The notes: generated by a model not told the origin, from the letters alone. A DNA stretch of 64,000 nucleotides from Herbaspirillum sp. WKF16 (GCF_028993615.1 NZ_CP118632.1:4588001-4652000); one strand, 5' to 3'. Positions 33,447-42,893 are shown, counted from the first letter of the stretch. Translations and numbers: made by a program.

Positions 33447-34532
33447 TCAGAAAGCCCAGAGCGCCTGTTCCGGCAGGCAAAGCCAGTACTCGCCAGGCTC
33501 CAGCCGCTGCGGCGCGTAGGCGCGCAAGCCGGCGGCCGAGGCATCCGCGCCGCCCGCCTTGAACAGGCATTCCCAGCGGTCGCCCAGGTACATGCAGGTG
33601 GAGAGCGGCAGGCGGATGGCGTTGTCGGCCGGCTGGTCCGAGATGCGCACCTGCTCGACGCGGATGATCCCGGTGACGGCCTGGCCCGGTTGCGCCTCGC
33701 CGCCGCGCAGCGTGGCCACGGCGGCGCCGCCGTCCAGCTTCAAGGTGACGCGCGCGCCCTCGCGCCGCACTACCTGCGCGGCGAGCTTGTTGTTGCTGCC
33801 CATGAATTCGGCGGTGAACAGGGTGTCGGGGGTCTGGTACATGCTCTGCGGCGTGCCCTGCTGTTCGATGCGGCCGTTGTTCAACAGCAGGATGCGATCC
33901 GAGATCGCCATCGCCTCGCCCTGGTCGTGCGTAACCATCAGCGCCGACAGGCCCAGGCGCACGATCAGCTCGCGCAGGAAGGCGCGCGCCTCCTCGCGCA
34001 GCTTGGCGTCGAGGTTGGAGAGCGGTTCGTCCAGCAGGATCACCTGCGGGTTGTAGACCAGCGCGCGGGCGATCGCCACGCGCTGCTGCTGGCCGCCGGA
34101 GAGCTGGTGCGGATAGCGCTCGCCCAGGTGGCCCAGGCCCAGCTGCGAGAGCACGGCCTTGACGCGCGCGGCGATGTCGGCGGAAGGCGTCTTGCGCAGC
34201 TTCAGGCCATAGGCGACGTTGTCGGCCACGGTCTTGTGCGGCCACAGCGCGTAGGACTGGAACACCAGGCCCAGGTTGCGCTCCTCGGCCGGAATCTCGA
34301 CCTTGCGCGCGCCGTCGAACACGCGGCGCGCGCCGATGTCGATGTCGCCGGCCTTGGGCGACTCCAGCCCGGCCACGGCGCGCAGCAGCGTGGTCTTGCC
34401 GCTGCCGGAGGGGCCCAGCAGCGCCACCACTTCGCCGCGCTGCAACTGCATCGAGACGCCCTTGAGGATGGGGTTGGCGTGGGCGCCGCTGCCGTAGTCC
34501 AGGTGCAGGTCGTTGACGGAAAGTTCGGTCAT
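33447..34532 (-). CDS. ABC transporter ATPase (FbpC/PotA-like)
   Basis: The protein has 361 residues. Walker A is 'GPSGSGKTT', the Q-loop is 'VFQSYALWPH', the signature is 'LSGGQQQRVAIARA', Walker B is 'VILLDEPLSNLD', and the H-loop is 'MVTHDQ'. The C-terminal TOBE-like domain covers about 280-355. It energises the fused permease encoded 22 bp upstream. In FbpC-type systems the cargo is often Fe3+, but related systems carry sugar phosphates or phosphonates; the cargo here is not determined. Confidence 0.94.
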   Translation of the reverse strand: MTELSVNDLHLDYGSGAHANPILKGVSMQLQRGEVVALLGPSGSGKTTLLRAVAGLESPKAGDIDIGARRVFDGARKVEIPAEERNLGLVFQSYALWPHKTVADNVAYGLKLRKTPSADIAARVKAVLSQLGLGHLGERYPHQLSGGQQQRVAIARALVYNPQVILLDEPLSNLDAKLREEARAFLRELIVRLGLSALMVTHDQGEAMAISDRILLLNNGRIEQQGTPQSMYQTPDTLFTAEFMGSNNKLAAQVVRREGARVTLKLDGGAAVATLRGGEAQPGQAVTGIIRVEQVRISDQPADNAIRLPLSTCMYLGDRWECLFKAGGADASAAGLRAYAPQRLEPGEYWLCLPEQALWAF

Positions 34533-34554
34533 GGTTGTTGTCTTTCTATGCGGA

Positions 34555-36366
34555 TTAATCGTGCAGCTTCACGCCGAAGCGCAATGCGATGCCGAGGCCC
34601 ACGGCCACCAGCGTGATGTTGATGAAGGAGAGCGCCGCCACCAGCTCGACGGCGCCGGCGGCCCACATCGAGACGATCATCGAGCCGATCACCTCGGTGC
34701 CGGGCGAGAGCAAGTAGACGCCGGTGGAGTACTCGCGCTCGAAGATCAGGAACACCATCAGCCAGGCGCCGATCAGGCCGTAGCGCACCAGCGGGATGGT
34801 GACGTCGCGGGTGACCCGGGCGCGCGGCGCGCCGACCGCGCGCGCGGCCTCTTCCAGCTCCGGGCCGACCTGCAGCAGCGCGGTGTTGATCAGGCGCAGG
34901 CCATAGGCCAGCCACACCACCGAGTACGCCAGCCAGACCGAGAAGATGGTCGAGCGCAAGCCGCGCAGCGCCGGGATGAAGCTCTCCACCAGCCACTGCG
35001 CGGCGAGGTTGTCCATGCCCTTGAGCGCGGACTCCAGCAGCGATGGCACGAACAGGAACACCCACAGGAAGGACAGGCCGGCCAGCAGGCCCGGCACCGC
35101 GCGCGGCACCAGCACGCTGTAGTCGAGGAAGCGGGTGATGCCGTCCTGCTTGCGGTGCATGGCCAGCGCGATGGCGGTGTAGCAGGCCACGGCCAGGGCG
35201 CCGCCGATCACGCCGATCAGCACGGTGTTGACGATGCCGCGCACCAGCGAGGGCTGCTCCCAGACGTCGCGGAAGTTCTGCAGCGTCAGCACCTCGAGCA
35301 GGTTCACGCCGTCGCCCCAGTGCGACACGAAGGTGCGCAGCGCGATGCCCGAGAGCGGGATCACCACGGTAAACATCAGCCAGGCGGCGATCAGCGCGAA
35401 CGCCACCCAGCGCCACTTGCCCAGCGGCAGCGCCTTCTGGCGCGCGCCCTTGCCCTTGATCGCCACGTACTTGCTGGCCGAGCGCAGCAGCCAGCGCTGC
35501 AGCATCACCAGCGGCATGGTCACCGCCACCAGGCAGACCGCGACGGCCGCCATCAGGTGGTAGGACGGCGTGCCCAGCTTGTTGGTCAGCTTGTAGAGAT
35601 AGGTCGGCAGCACCAGGTGGCCTTCGGGATCGCCCAGCACCAGCACCAGGCCGAACACCTCGAAGCCGAGGAAGAACACCAGCACGCCGGAATAGGCCAG
35701 CGCCGGCGTGATCATCGGCAGCGACACGTTCAGCGCCACCTGCAGCGGCGAGCCGCCGGCCACGCGGGCGGCTTCCTCGACATCCGAGCCCAGGCTCTTC
35801 AGGGCGGCCGAGGCGTACAGGTAGACGTGCGGCACGTGGGTCAGGCCGGCGATGAGGACGATGCTGGGGAAGGCGTAGATGTTCCAGGGGTCGCCCTCGA
35901 AGCCGACCAGCGCCAGCAAGTGCTTGGCCCAGACGGAATAGAAGCCGACCGGCCCCATCGCCACCACGTAGCCGAAGCCGATCACCATCGGCGAGACGAA
36001 GATCGGCACCATCAGCGCCGGCGCGATCCAGGCGCGTCCGGGCAGGTCGGTGCGCACCATCAGGAAGGCCAGCATGCCGCCCAGCGGCACGGCGATCACG
36101 GTCAGGCCGGCGGCCAGCATGAGGCCGTTGATGAAGGCCTGGCGGAAGTCCGGGTCGTCGAAGATGAAGCGGTAGGAATCCAGCGTGAGTTCCTTGACCG
36201 GCGCAAAGAACGGCGCCGACAGGAAGCTCTGGTAGAAGATCAGCAGCAGCGGCACGAAGATGGCCAGCGCCGCGACGGCGACCACCAGGCCGCGCGGCCA
36301 GTTCAGGCGCAGGCGCCGCCTGGCCGGGGTTGCGTCGCCGCGCGGCAGCGATGTGGATGTTTGCAT
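34555..36366 (-). CDS. ABC transporter permease, fused two-domain FbpB type
   Basis: The protein has 603 residues and about 12 membrane segments. Two permease halves are joined in one chain, each with an EAA-type coupling loop ('EEAARVAGGSPLQVALNVSLP' region and 'LEEAARAVGAPRARVTRDVTIP' region). This fused architecture is typical of FbpB-like importers. The start at ATG 36366 has only a weak ribosome-binding site. It lies between the binding-protein gene (147-bp gap) and the ATPase gene. Confidence 0.93.
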   Translation of the reverse strand: MQTSTSLPRGDATPARRRLRLNWPRGLVVAVAALAIFVPLLLIFYQSFLSAPFFAPVKELTLDSYRFIFDDPDFRQAFINGLMLAAGLTVIAVPLGGMLAFLMVRTDLPGRAWIAPALMVPIFVSPMVIGFGYVVAMGPVGFYSVWAKHLLALVGFEGDPWNIYAFPSIVLIAGLTHVPHVYLYASAALKSLGSDVEEAARVAGGSPLQVALNVSLPMITPALAYSGVLVFFLGFEVFGLVLVLGDPEGHLVLPTYLYKLTNKLGTPSYHLMAAVAVCLVAVTMPLVMLQRWLLRSASKYVAIKGKGARQKALPLGKWRWVAFALIAAWLMFTVVIPLSGIALRTFVSHWGDGVNLLEVLTLQNFRDVWEQPSLVRGIVNTVLIGVIGGALAVACYTAIALAMHRKQDGITRFLDYSVLVPRAVPGLLAGLSFLWVFLFVPSLLESALKGMDNLAAQWLVESFIPALRGLRSTIFSVWLAYSVVWLAYGLRLINTALLQVGPELEEAARAVGAPRARVTRDVTIPLVRYGLIGAWLMVFLIFEREYSTGVYLLSPGTEVIGSMIVSMWAAGAVELVAALSFINITLVAVGLGIALRFGVKLHD

Positions 36367-36513
36367 GGTTGCGCTCGTGAAACCGGAACCCGCGCCATCC
36401 GCCCTGCGATGGGCAAAGCGGCGGCTGCGGAGACGCGGCCAGCCGCGCTCCATGCGAGTTCCTTGATTGAGGATGGCCGCGCAGGACCTGCGCGGCCGGA
36501 CGGGAATGGCGCC

Positions 36514-37620
36514 TTACTTCCTGGTGGCGTCCTTCCATTGCTTGAGGAAGTCCAGGCGCTTCTTCTGGTCCAGGTATTCCAGCAGTTCTGCGGAGACCGG
36601 CATCGGTTTCAGGGCCGCGCCCAGCTGCCGGGTCAGTTCGGCCGAGGTGGTGGCGCCGCTGACGTCGTCGCGGATGGCGAACAGCTGGGCGTCATTGGCG
36701 ATGATGGTCTGGCCGCGCCTGGAGAGGATGTAGTCCAGCCACAGCTTGGCGGCGTTGGTGTTCCTGGCCGACTTGTTGATGAAGATCACGCGCGAGAGCA
36801 CCAGGTTGTAGTCCTTGGTGAAGGCCACGCCGATGGAGGGATCCTTCTTGGCGCGCACCAGCGCGTAGGGGCCGAGGATGTTGTAGCCGATCAGGTTCTC
36901 GCCCGAGGAGATGCGTTCCAGCATGGTGCCTGTGGACGACTGCACGCGCGCCGCGACGCCGCCCATGGCGCGGGCGAAGTCCCAGAATTGCGGGTTGAGC
37001 TTGAGGTCGTAGGTGATCAGCGAGAAGCCGACACCGGATTTCTCGATGTCGTAGGTGGTGACCTTGTTCCTGTACTTGTCGGCCTTGGCCGTCAGCAGCC
37101 TGGTGAATTCGGCGTGGGTGGAAGGCACCTCGGCCTCGGGCACCAGGCGCTTGTTGTAGACGATCGCGGCCGGCTCGAAGGTGGTGCCGTAGGCGGTGTC
37201 CTTCCAGTTGGCCCAGCCCGGCAGGGCGCCCGCTTCCGGCGAGCGGTAGGCCAGGCCGTAGCCTTCGGAGGCCAGCTTGACCTGCAGGTCCATCGAGGAC
37301 GACCACATCACGTCGGCGGTGGCGCCGCCGGCCGCGGCCTCGGAGATGAAGCGGTTGTAGACCTCGGTGGAATTCATGTCGTTGTACTCGACCTTCACGC
37401 CCGGATAGAGCGCGCTGAAATCCCTGATCAGCGATTCGGCGGCCTTGGAGTCGGTGGTGCTGTAGATCACGACCTTGCCTTCCTTCTTGGCGCCGTCGAC
37501 CACCCGGGCATAATCGCTCGGATAGCCGGCCGGCGCCTGCGCCGCGGCCGGGTTGATGAAAGCGACAGGCAAAGCGAGGGCGAGACCGAGCGCGACGCTC
37601 AGACGACGTTTGTGCAACAT
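36514..37620 (-). CDS. ABC transporter periplasmic binding protein, iron-type fold
   Basis: The protein has 368 residues. The signal peptide is about 1-27 ('...FINPAAAQA'). The mature part matches the FbpA/AfuA-like class ('GKVVIYSTTDSKAAESLIRD', 'YPGVKVEYNDMNS', 'GENLIGYNILGPYALVRA'). AAGGAG precedes ATG 37620. It should capture cargo in the periplasm for the fused permease. AfuA-like members can bind hexose phosphates and others bind ferric iron; I cannot tell which from sequence. It is encoded 77 bp after the Bug gene. Confidence 0.93.
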   Translation of the reverse strand: MLHKRRLSVALGLALALPVAFINPAAAQAPAGYPSDYARVVDGAKKEGKVVIYSTTDSKAAESLIRDFSALYPGVKVEYNDMNSTEVYNRFISEAAAGGATADVMWSSSMDLQVKLASEGYGLAYRSPEAGALPGWANWKDTAYGTTFEPAAIVYNKRLVPEAEVPSTHAEFTRLLTAKADKYRNKVTTYDIEKSGVGFSLITYDLKLNPQFWDFARAMGGVAARVQSSTGTMLERISSGENLIGYNILGPYALVRAKKDPSIGVAFTKDYNLVLSRVIFINKSARNTNAAKLWLDYILSRRGQTIIANDAQLFAIRDDVSGATTSAELTRQLGAALKPMPVSAELLEYLDQKKRLDFLKQWKDATRK

Positions 37621-37697
37621 GGGTTCTCCTTGATGATGAAATGCGGCCGGCGCCCGGATCTCCGAAGGCAACGCCTGACGGCGTCATCGTCGATCCG

Positions 37698-38660
37698 TCA
37701 GCGCACCAGGCCTAGCTCCTGGGACTGCTTGCGGTATTGCGCAACCGTCTGCGCGATGTAATCGGTCAGCGCCTGCCCCGTCATGGCGAAGGGATACAGG
37801 CCGCCGGCGCTGCGCTGTCGATCGAAGGCGGGATCGGCCATCGCCTTGTCGAAGATCTCCACCCAGCGCCGGTAGTCCGCCTCCGGCGCATGCGGGCTCA
37901 TGTAGAAGCCGCGGATGATGGGCCACACCACGTCATAGCCCTGCTCGCGCGCGGTCGGCACCGCGTGCAGCCGACCCGGCAGGCGCTGCTCGGACAGCAC
38001 CGCGAGGATCCTGATCTTGCCTTCGGCGATGAAGTGCGCCGCTTCCGAGGCGTCGCCCGAGATCACCTGCACGTGGCCGGCCTGCAGCGCGGCGACGGAA
38101 TCGCCGCCACCTTCCAGCGCCACGAAGCGGACCCGGCGCGGCTCGATGCCGGCGCGCCCGGCCAGCATCGCCATCTTCAACCAGTCCTGGCTGCCCACGG
38201 TGCCCGACAGGCCGACCGTGGTCCCGGCGGGATCCTTGCGGATCGCCTGCAGCAGCTCGCGCAGGTTGCGCCAGGGGGCATCGGCGCGCACCGCCACCAT
38301 GCCGTAGTCGATGCCCACGCCGGCCACCCAGCGCACATCGCCCACGGCGGCCTTGCCGTACTTGCCCTGCGCCAGGTTGAGCAGCGAACCGCCGGAGAAG
38401 GTCACCAGCGTGTCGGGGCCGCCGCGGCGCTGCGACACCACCGAACTCCAGGCCACCGCGCCGATGCCGCCGGGCAGGTAGCTCAGCTTGACCGGCGCCT
38501 GCGAGCCCTCCTCCTTGAGCACCCGGCGCAGCATCTTGCAGGCGGCGTCCATGCCGCCGCCCGGCTTGGCCGGCACGATGCACTCCACCGCGATCGCGCA
38601 CGGCGCCGCGCATGCCAACAGGCACGCGGCCAACATCGCGCGCAGCGTCACGGCCCTCAT
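37698..38660 (-). CDS. Bug/TctC-family periplasmic solute-binding protein
   Basis: The protein has 320 residues. The signal peptide is about 1-24 ('...CAAPCAIA'). TctC-fold hallmarks include 'PAKPGGGMD', 'YLPGGIGAVAW', and 'VGLSGTVGSQDW'. Such proteins bind carboxylates such as citrate. No TctA or TctB membrane partner is encoded nearby. Its neighbour is instead a divergent TctD/TctE pair, and in Bordetella a comparable protein (BctC) presents ligand to its sensor kinase. The likely role is ligand-loaded co-sensor for TctE, or shared binder for the downstream ABC system. Confidence 0.92.
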   Translation of the reverse strand: MRAVTLRAMLAACLLACAAPCAIAVECIVPAKPGGGMDAACKMLRRVLKEEGSQAPVKLSYLPGGIGAVAWSSVVSQRRGGPDTLVTFSGGSLLNLAQGKYGKAAVGDVRWVAGVGIDYGMVAVRADAPWRNLRELLQAIRKDPAGTTVGLSGTVGSQDWLKMAMLAGRAGIEPRRVRFVALEGGGDSVAALQAGHVQVISGDASEAAHFIAEGKIRILAVLSEQRLPGRLHAVPTAREQGYDVVWPIIRGFYMSPHAPEADYRRWVEIFDKAMADPAFDRQRSAGGLYPFAMTGQALTDYIAQTVAQYRKQSQELGLVR

Positions 38661-38769
38661 GGCGGGCCGGTCAGGCGCGACGGAAATGGAATGCGGGGGA
38701 AAGGCGGTGCGTCATGGTCTGGTCTCCTGCGTGTTCTTTTTTAATGTTGGCGCATGCTACAAGAAAAGT

Positions 38770-38787
38770 CTTTCAGCCGGCTTTCAG
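38770..38787. promoter_or_regulatory. CTTTCAG direct repeat, 11-bp period, possible TctD box
   Basis: CTTTCAG-CCGG-CTTTCAG lies between the divergent Bug and tctD genes. On the minus strand a -10-like ACATTA (38747-38742) follows after 22 bp. Direct repeats with one-turn spacing are typical of OmpR-family regulators. A similar sequence occurs at 49288-49305. Confidence 0.4.
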
Positions 38788-38947
38788 TGACGCTGCCCTC
38801 TTCACATTTTCGGCATACGCAGTTTCCGCAATTGCCATCCGGGCATTCCAAAGCGCGCAGCCCATCTGTTAGCATCCGCGCTGGAGACAAGCCGCACGCG
38901 CAACGCGCGCCGGCCAGGCATCAACACTATTCGAACAAGGCGGCATC

Positions 38948-39622
38948 ATGCGCATCTTGCTGGTTGAAGACCATGTAGAACTTTCCCGCTGGCTGTCCAA
39001 GGCCCTGCAGGATTCCCATCTCACCGTGGAATGCGCGGCCAACGGCGCCGACGCCGACAGCCTTCTGCTGACGCAGGAATATGCGCTGGTGATCCTCGAC
39101 CTGACGCTGCCCAGGATGGATGGGCTGGACGTCCTCAAGCGCATGCGCGCGCGCGGCAGCCGCACGCCGGTGCTGATCCTGACGGCGCGCGGCGGCCTGG
39201 CCGACCGCGTCAACGGCCTCAACCTGGGCGCCGACGACTACCTGGCCAAGCCCTTCGAACTGGAAGAGCTGGAGGCGCGCGTGAAGGCGCTGCTGCGGCG
39301 CACGCAGAACAACGAGGCGGTCACGGTGAGCTGCGGCGCGCTATCCTTCGACACGGTCTCGCGCACCTTCAGCTACGGCGGCGAATTGCTGGCGCTGACG
39401 CCGCGCGAGCATGCGGTGCTGGAGGCGCTGCTCACGCGCCACGGCCACACGGTGCCGAAGGAGAAATTGTTCCGCCAGGTGTTCTCGCTGGACGACAACG
39501 CCAGCGTCGACGCCATCGAGATCTACATCCACCGCCTGCGCAAGAAGCTCGAGCACGCCGGCGACGGCCGCGTCTCCATCACCACCCTGCGCGGCCTGGG
39601 CTACCTGCTGCAGGCGGCCTGA
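38948..39622 (+). CDS. tctD: OmpR-family response regulator, TctD-like
   Basis: The protein has 224 residues. The receiver has D8, phospho-acceptor D51 in 'VILDLTLPRMDG', T79 and K101. The C-terminal OmpR-type winged helix covers about 128-222 ('LTPREHAVLEALLTRHG', 'ASVDAIEIYIHRLRKKL', 'TLRGLGYLL'). It overlaps the kinase start by 1 bp (TGATG). It is divergent from the Bug gene, the usual TctD context, and so probably controls the Bug-ABC-porin operon. Confidence 0.94.
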   Translation: MRILLVEDHVELSRWLSKALQDSHLTVECAANGADADSLLLTQEYALVILDLTLPRMDGLDVLKRMRARGSRTPVLILTARGGLADRVNGLNLGADDYLAKPFELEELEARVKALLRRTQNNEAVTVSCGALSFDTVSRTFSYGGELLALTPREHAVLEALLTRHGHTVPKEKLFRQVFSLDDNASVDAIEIYIHRLRKKLEHAGDGRVSITTLRGLGYLLQAA

Positions 39623-41076
39623 TGGCGCCGCCCGCCAGGCTGGGCAGCCTGCGCAGCCAGCTGGTGCGCTGGCTGCTGATCCCGCTGATGCTGCTGGTCG
39701 CGGTGGATGCGGTCTCGGTCTACTACAACGCGCTGGAAGTGGCCGACCTGGCCTACGACCGCTCGCTGCTGGCCTCCACCCGCGCGCTGGCCGAGCGGGT
39801 CTCCATCAGCGACGGCCATGTCACGGCCGACGTCCCCTATGTGGCGCTGGACAGCTTCGAGACCGATACCCTGGGCCGCATCTACTACAAGGTCACCGGG
39901 CTGCAGGGCGAACTGGTCTCGGGCTACGGCGACCTGCCGCCGGTGCCGCCCGAGGTGCAGCGCTCGGAGGCCTATCCGGCGCTGGTGCGCTTCTACCAGG
40001 CCGACTACCACGACCAGCCGATCCGCATCGCCGCGCTGCTGCAGCCGGTGTACGACGACAGCATGCGCGGCATCGCGCTGATCCAGGTCGGCGAGACCAT
40101 GGACACGCGCAACGGCATGACGCGCAAGATCCTGTTCGATACGCTGTGGCGCCAGGGCACGCTGGTGTCGGTGGCGGCGCTGCTGGTGTGGTTTGCGGTG
40201 CGCTTCGTGCTGCGTCCGGTGATGCAGCTGCGCGGCGAAGTCGAGTCGCGCGCGCCGACCGACCTCTCCGGATTCGACCCGGCGCTGGTGCACAAGGAGA
40301 TGCGGCCGCTGGTGCTGGCCATGAACGGCTACATGGACCGGCTGCAGGCCCTGATCAGCGGCCAGCGCCGCTTCATCGCCGACGCCTCGCACCAGCTGCG
40401 CACGCCGCTGACGGTGCTGAAGACCCAGGCCGAGCTGACGCTGCGCGAGCTGCGGCGCGAGCATCTCGACGCGGCCGAGCTCAGGGAGCTGGTGACGGGC
40501 ATGGCCCGCACCACCGACTCCACGGTGCACCTGGCCAACCGCCTGCTCACGCTGGCGCGCGCCGAGCATGGCGCGGCCGAAGGAGGCACGGCGCCGGTGT
40601 CGCTGACCGAGGCGGTGCGCCAGGTGGCGCTCGAACTGTCGCAGCAGGCGGTGGCGCGCGGCATCGAACTGGCCTTCGAGGGCGAGACCCAGATCCGCAT
40701 CAACGGCAACGCGCTGCTGCTGCACGAGCTGATGGTCAACCTGTTGGACAACGCCATCCGCTACACGCCCGCGGGCGGGCGCATCACGCTGCGGGTGCGC
40801 ACGGCCAGCGGGCCGGGACAGGCGACGGGAGCCTTGCTGGAAGTGGAGGACAACGGCCCCGGCATCGCCGAGGCCGAGCGCGAGCGGGTGTTCGAACCGT
40901 TTTACCGGGCCGGGGCGGCGCAACTGGCCAATCCCTCCGGCACCGGACTGGGCCTGGCCATCGTGCGCGAGATCGCCGCCCTGCACCATGCCGCCGTCAC
41001 GTTGGACCGCCCGCGCGAGGGTGGCGGGCTGCTGGTGCGGATCGCCTTTCCGGGCGTGATCGAAGTGCTGCTGTAA
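39622..41076 (+). CDS. tctE: TctE-like membrane sensor histidine kinase
   Basis: The protein has 484 residues. TM1 (about 14-33) and TM2 (about 178-198) flank a periplasmic TctE-type sensing domain of about 140 residues. HAMP, HisKA with H257 ('ADASHQLRTPLTVLK') and HATPase_c ('NLLDNAIRYTP', 'DNGPGI', 'GTGLGLAIV') follow. TctE senses tricarboxylates through a periplasmic binding partner in known examples. Here the adjacent Bug protein is the likely partner. Translation is coupled to tctD by a 1-bp overlap. Confidence 0.95.
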   Translation: MAPPARLGSLRSQLVRWLLIPLMLLVAVDAVSVYYNALEVADLAYDRSLLASTRALAERVSISDGHVTADVPYVALDSFETDTLGRIYYKVTGLQGELVSGYGDLPPVPPEVQRSEAYPALVRFYQADYHDQPIRIAALLQPVYDDSMRGIALIQVGETMDTRNGMTRKILFDTLWRQGTLVSVAALLVWFAVRFVLRPVMQLRGEVESRAPTDLSGFDPALVHKEMRPLVLAMNGYMDRLQALISGQRRFIADASHQLRTPLTVLKTQAELTLRELRREHLDAAELRELVTGMARTTDSTVHLANRLLTLARAEHGAAEGGTAPVSLTEAVRQVALELSQQAVARGIELAFEGETQIRINGNALLLHELMVNLLDNAIRYTPAGGRITLRVRTASGPGQATGALLEVEDNGPGIAEAERERVFEPFYRAGAAQLANPSGTGLGLAIVREIAALHHAAVTLDRPREGGGLLVRIAFPGVIEVLL

Positions 41077-41107
41077 AGTCTGCCGTGAAGCGAGGCGCCC
41101 GACTTGC

Positions 41108-41782
41108 TCAGGCGCCCTGCAGGCCGTCCAGCACGCGCGCCAGCTTGACCTTGAAATCGACCGCCGGCTGGTCGTCGCCGTCCTTGCGCTTTTCCACGGT
41201 CACCGCGTGGGTCACCATGTAGCCGGTGTAGGCGGCCAGCAGATCCTTGTTGATGTCGTCGCCGTTCTTGAGCGGCGTCCATCCCTGCGCGCCCAGCTCC
41301 TGCACCTCCATCCCGCTGCCGTTGAAGCTGATGCTGTAGGCCTGCGGCTTGCTCTGCTGCGCGAACTGCAGCAGGAAGTCGGCCATCGCATTGGTCGGAT
41401 GGTCGCCGGCGAATTGCGTCACGGCGCTGCCCAGCGCCGCCTTGCGCTCGATCTCGGCGGCCGACAGGCGGGCGCCGATGCGCGCCGACAACGTCGGGTT
41501 GGCCGCCATCACCGCCTGGAAGGTGGCGTCGCGCGGATCGTCGGCCAGTTGCGGGCCGTTGGTCCCGGCCACGATGCGCATGGCCGGCGGCGCCGAGATG
41601 CCGGCCGCCTGCAACGCGGCATTGAGGTCGGCGGCCAGCGTGTCGCTGACGCCTGCGGCGGCGGCCGAGGTTTGCGAGGCGTTCTGCAGGATCTGCTGGA
41701 ACACCGAGAGCGAGCCGTTGGCCGCGGTGCCGGCGCCGCCGGAATAGGAAGGCTGCCCGGTTTGCGTGATTGCGCTGATCAT
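41108..41782 (-). CDS. Hypothetical protein with low-complexity N-terminus
   Basis: I do not recognise this family. It has 224 residues and no clear signal peptide or membrane segment. The first about 60 residues are rich in Ser, Ala, Gly, Thr and Gln ('GGAGTAANGSLSVFQQILQN'). A mixed alpha/beta region follows, with 'KPQAYSISFNGSGMEVQELG' and a C-terminal helix. The N-terminal composition resembles flagellar or secreted proteins exported without a cleaved signal, but that is only an impression. It converges with tctE and is divergent from a LysR gene. Confidence 0.75.
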   Translation of the reverse strand: MISAITQTGQPSYSGGAGTAANGSLSVFQQILQNASQTSAAAAGVSDTLAADLNAALQAAGISAPPAMRIVAGTNGPQLADDPRDATFQAVMAANPTLSARIGARLSAAEIERKAALGSAVTQFAGDHPTNAMADFLLQFAQQSKPQAYSISFNGSGMEVQELGAQGWTPLKNGDDINKDLLAAYTGYMVTHAVTVEKRKDGDDQPAVDFKVKLARVLDGLQGA

Positions 41783-41906
41783 CTTGTTTTCCCGAAAAGG
41801 CGAGGGGCCGGTCTGAAGGCCTGACCAGCGAGAGGGTCTATTGTGAACCGTATCGTCTCGCCCGGCCCGTGGGAAAAGAGGGCATTTTTACCTTTACTTC
41901 GATTGA

Positions 41907-41925
41907 CATTGCCAGCATGCCAATG
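41907..41925. promoter_or_regulatory. LysR-type box with T-N11-A core
   Basis: CATTG-N9-CAATG forms a 19-bp imperfect dyad that also contains TG-CCAGCATGC-CA, i.e. a T-N11-A core. It lies 56 bp before the LysR start at 41982 and could serve autoregulation and the divergent gene. Confidence 0.4.
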
Positions 41926-41981
41926 CCTTGAAGCGCCGCCTGTGTTTCAATGACAGCTCTACCAACGCATGCGCCGACGGA

Positions 41982-42893
41982 ATGTCACTCCCCCTGCTCA
42001 AACTCCCCTCCCTGGACCTGCTGCGCGGCTTCGTCGCCGCCGGACGCCGCATGAGCATTACCCTGGCGGCGCAGGACCTGTGCCTGACGCAATCCGCAGT
42101 GAGCCGACAAATCCATGCGCTGGAGGAATTCATCGGCCTGCGCCTGCTGGTGCGCGGCCACCGCGCGATCTCCTTCACACCCGAGGGCGAGCGGCTGTTT
42201 CGCAGCGCCGACGCGGTGCTGCAACAGTTGCAGGATGTGCTGGGGGAGTTGCGCGCCACCCAGGCCGCGCGACCGGTCACGGTCACCGCCAGCATCGGCG
42301 TGACCGGACTATGGCTGCTGCCGCGCCTGTCCGGCCTGCGGCAGCGCCTGCCCGGCATCGATGTCCGGGTGGCGGCCAGCGACAGCGTGGCCGACCTGCG
42401 CCATGAGGGCATCGACCTGGCGATCCGCTACACCACGCCCGCCGGCGTGCCGGCCGGGGCGCGCCGGCTGTTCGGCGAATCGGTGGCGCCGGTGGCGCAT
42501 CCCCTGCTGCTGGACGGCGCGCGCACCCTGCCGGCGGACGCGCCGCTGCTGGAGTTCGACCATCCCAGCCCCTGGCTGAAATGGGAGCAATGGGAACCAT
42601 GGCAGTCGCAGCAAGCGCATCCGGGGGACGGCGGCGGCAAGCGCGGCATGCTGCGCTTCAACCAGTACGACATGGTGATCCGCGCGGCGCTGGCCGGCCA
42701 GGGCGTGGCGCTGGGGCGCATCGAACTGATCCGGCCCCTGCTGGAAAGCGGCCAGTTGGTCGTGCTGACCGAGCCGCGCGCGCAGGCGCCGGACGGCCAT
42801 GCCTACTGGCTGATCCAGGCCGAGGCCGAACCGCGACGCGAGGTGCTGCAGGTGGCCGAATGGATCTGCGGCGAGGCGGCCGCCGGCGGCTAA
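41982..42893 (+). CDS. LysR-family regulator (GcvA-like)
   Basis: The protein has 303 residues. The N-terminal HTH reads 'LRGFVAAGRRMSITLAAQDLCLTQSAVSRQI' in overall pattern and resembles the GcvA subgroup. The effector domain includes 'DLRHEGIDLAIRY' and 'QYDMVIRAALAGQGVALG'. I preferred ATG 41982 over an in-frame TTG 18 codons upstream, because the HTH begins soon after it. It overlaps the end of the convergent isomerase-like gene by 4 bp. The isomerase/CmcJ pair or the divergent hypothetical gene are candidate targets. Confidence 0.92.
   Translation: MSLPLLKLPSLDLLRGFVAAGRRMSITLAAQDLCLTQSAVSRQIHALEEFIGLRLLVRGHRAISFTPEGERLFRSADAVLQQLQDVLGELRATQAARPVTVTASIGVTGLWLLPRLSGLRQRLPGIDVRVAASDSVADLRHEGIDLAIRYTTPAGVPAGARRLFGESVAPVAHPLLLDGARTLPADAPLLEFDHPSPWLKWEQWEPWQSQQAHPGDGGGKRGMLRFNQYDMVIRAALAGQGVALGRIELIRPLLESGQLVVLTEPRAQAPDGHAYWLIQAEAEPRREVLQVAEWICGEAAAGG

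Noticed and set aside
34513..37761. 1082-codon plus-strand frame opposite the ABC transporter genes
   Set aside because: It is a His/Gln/Arg/Asp-rich mirror of three well-defined minus-strand genes and has no recognisable fold.
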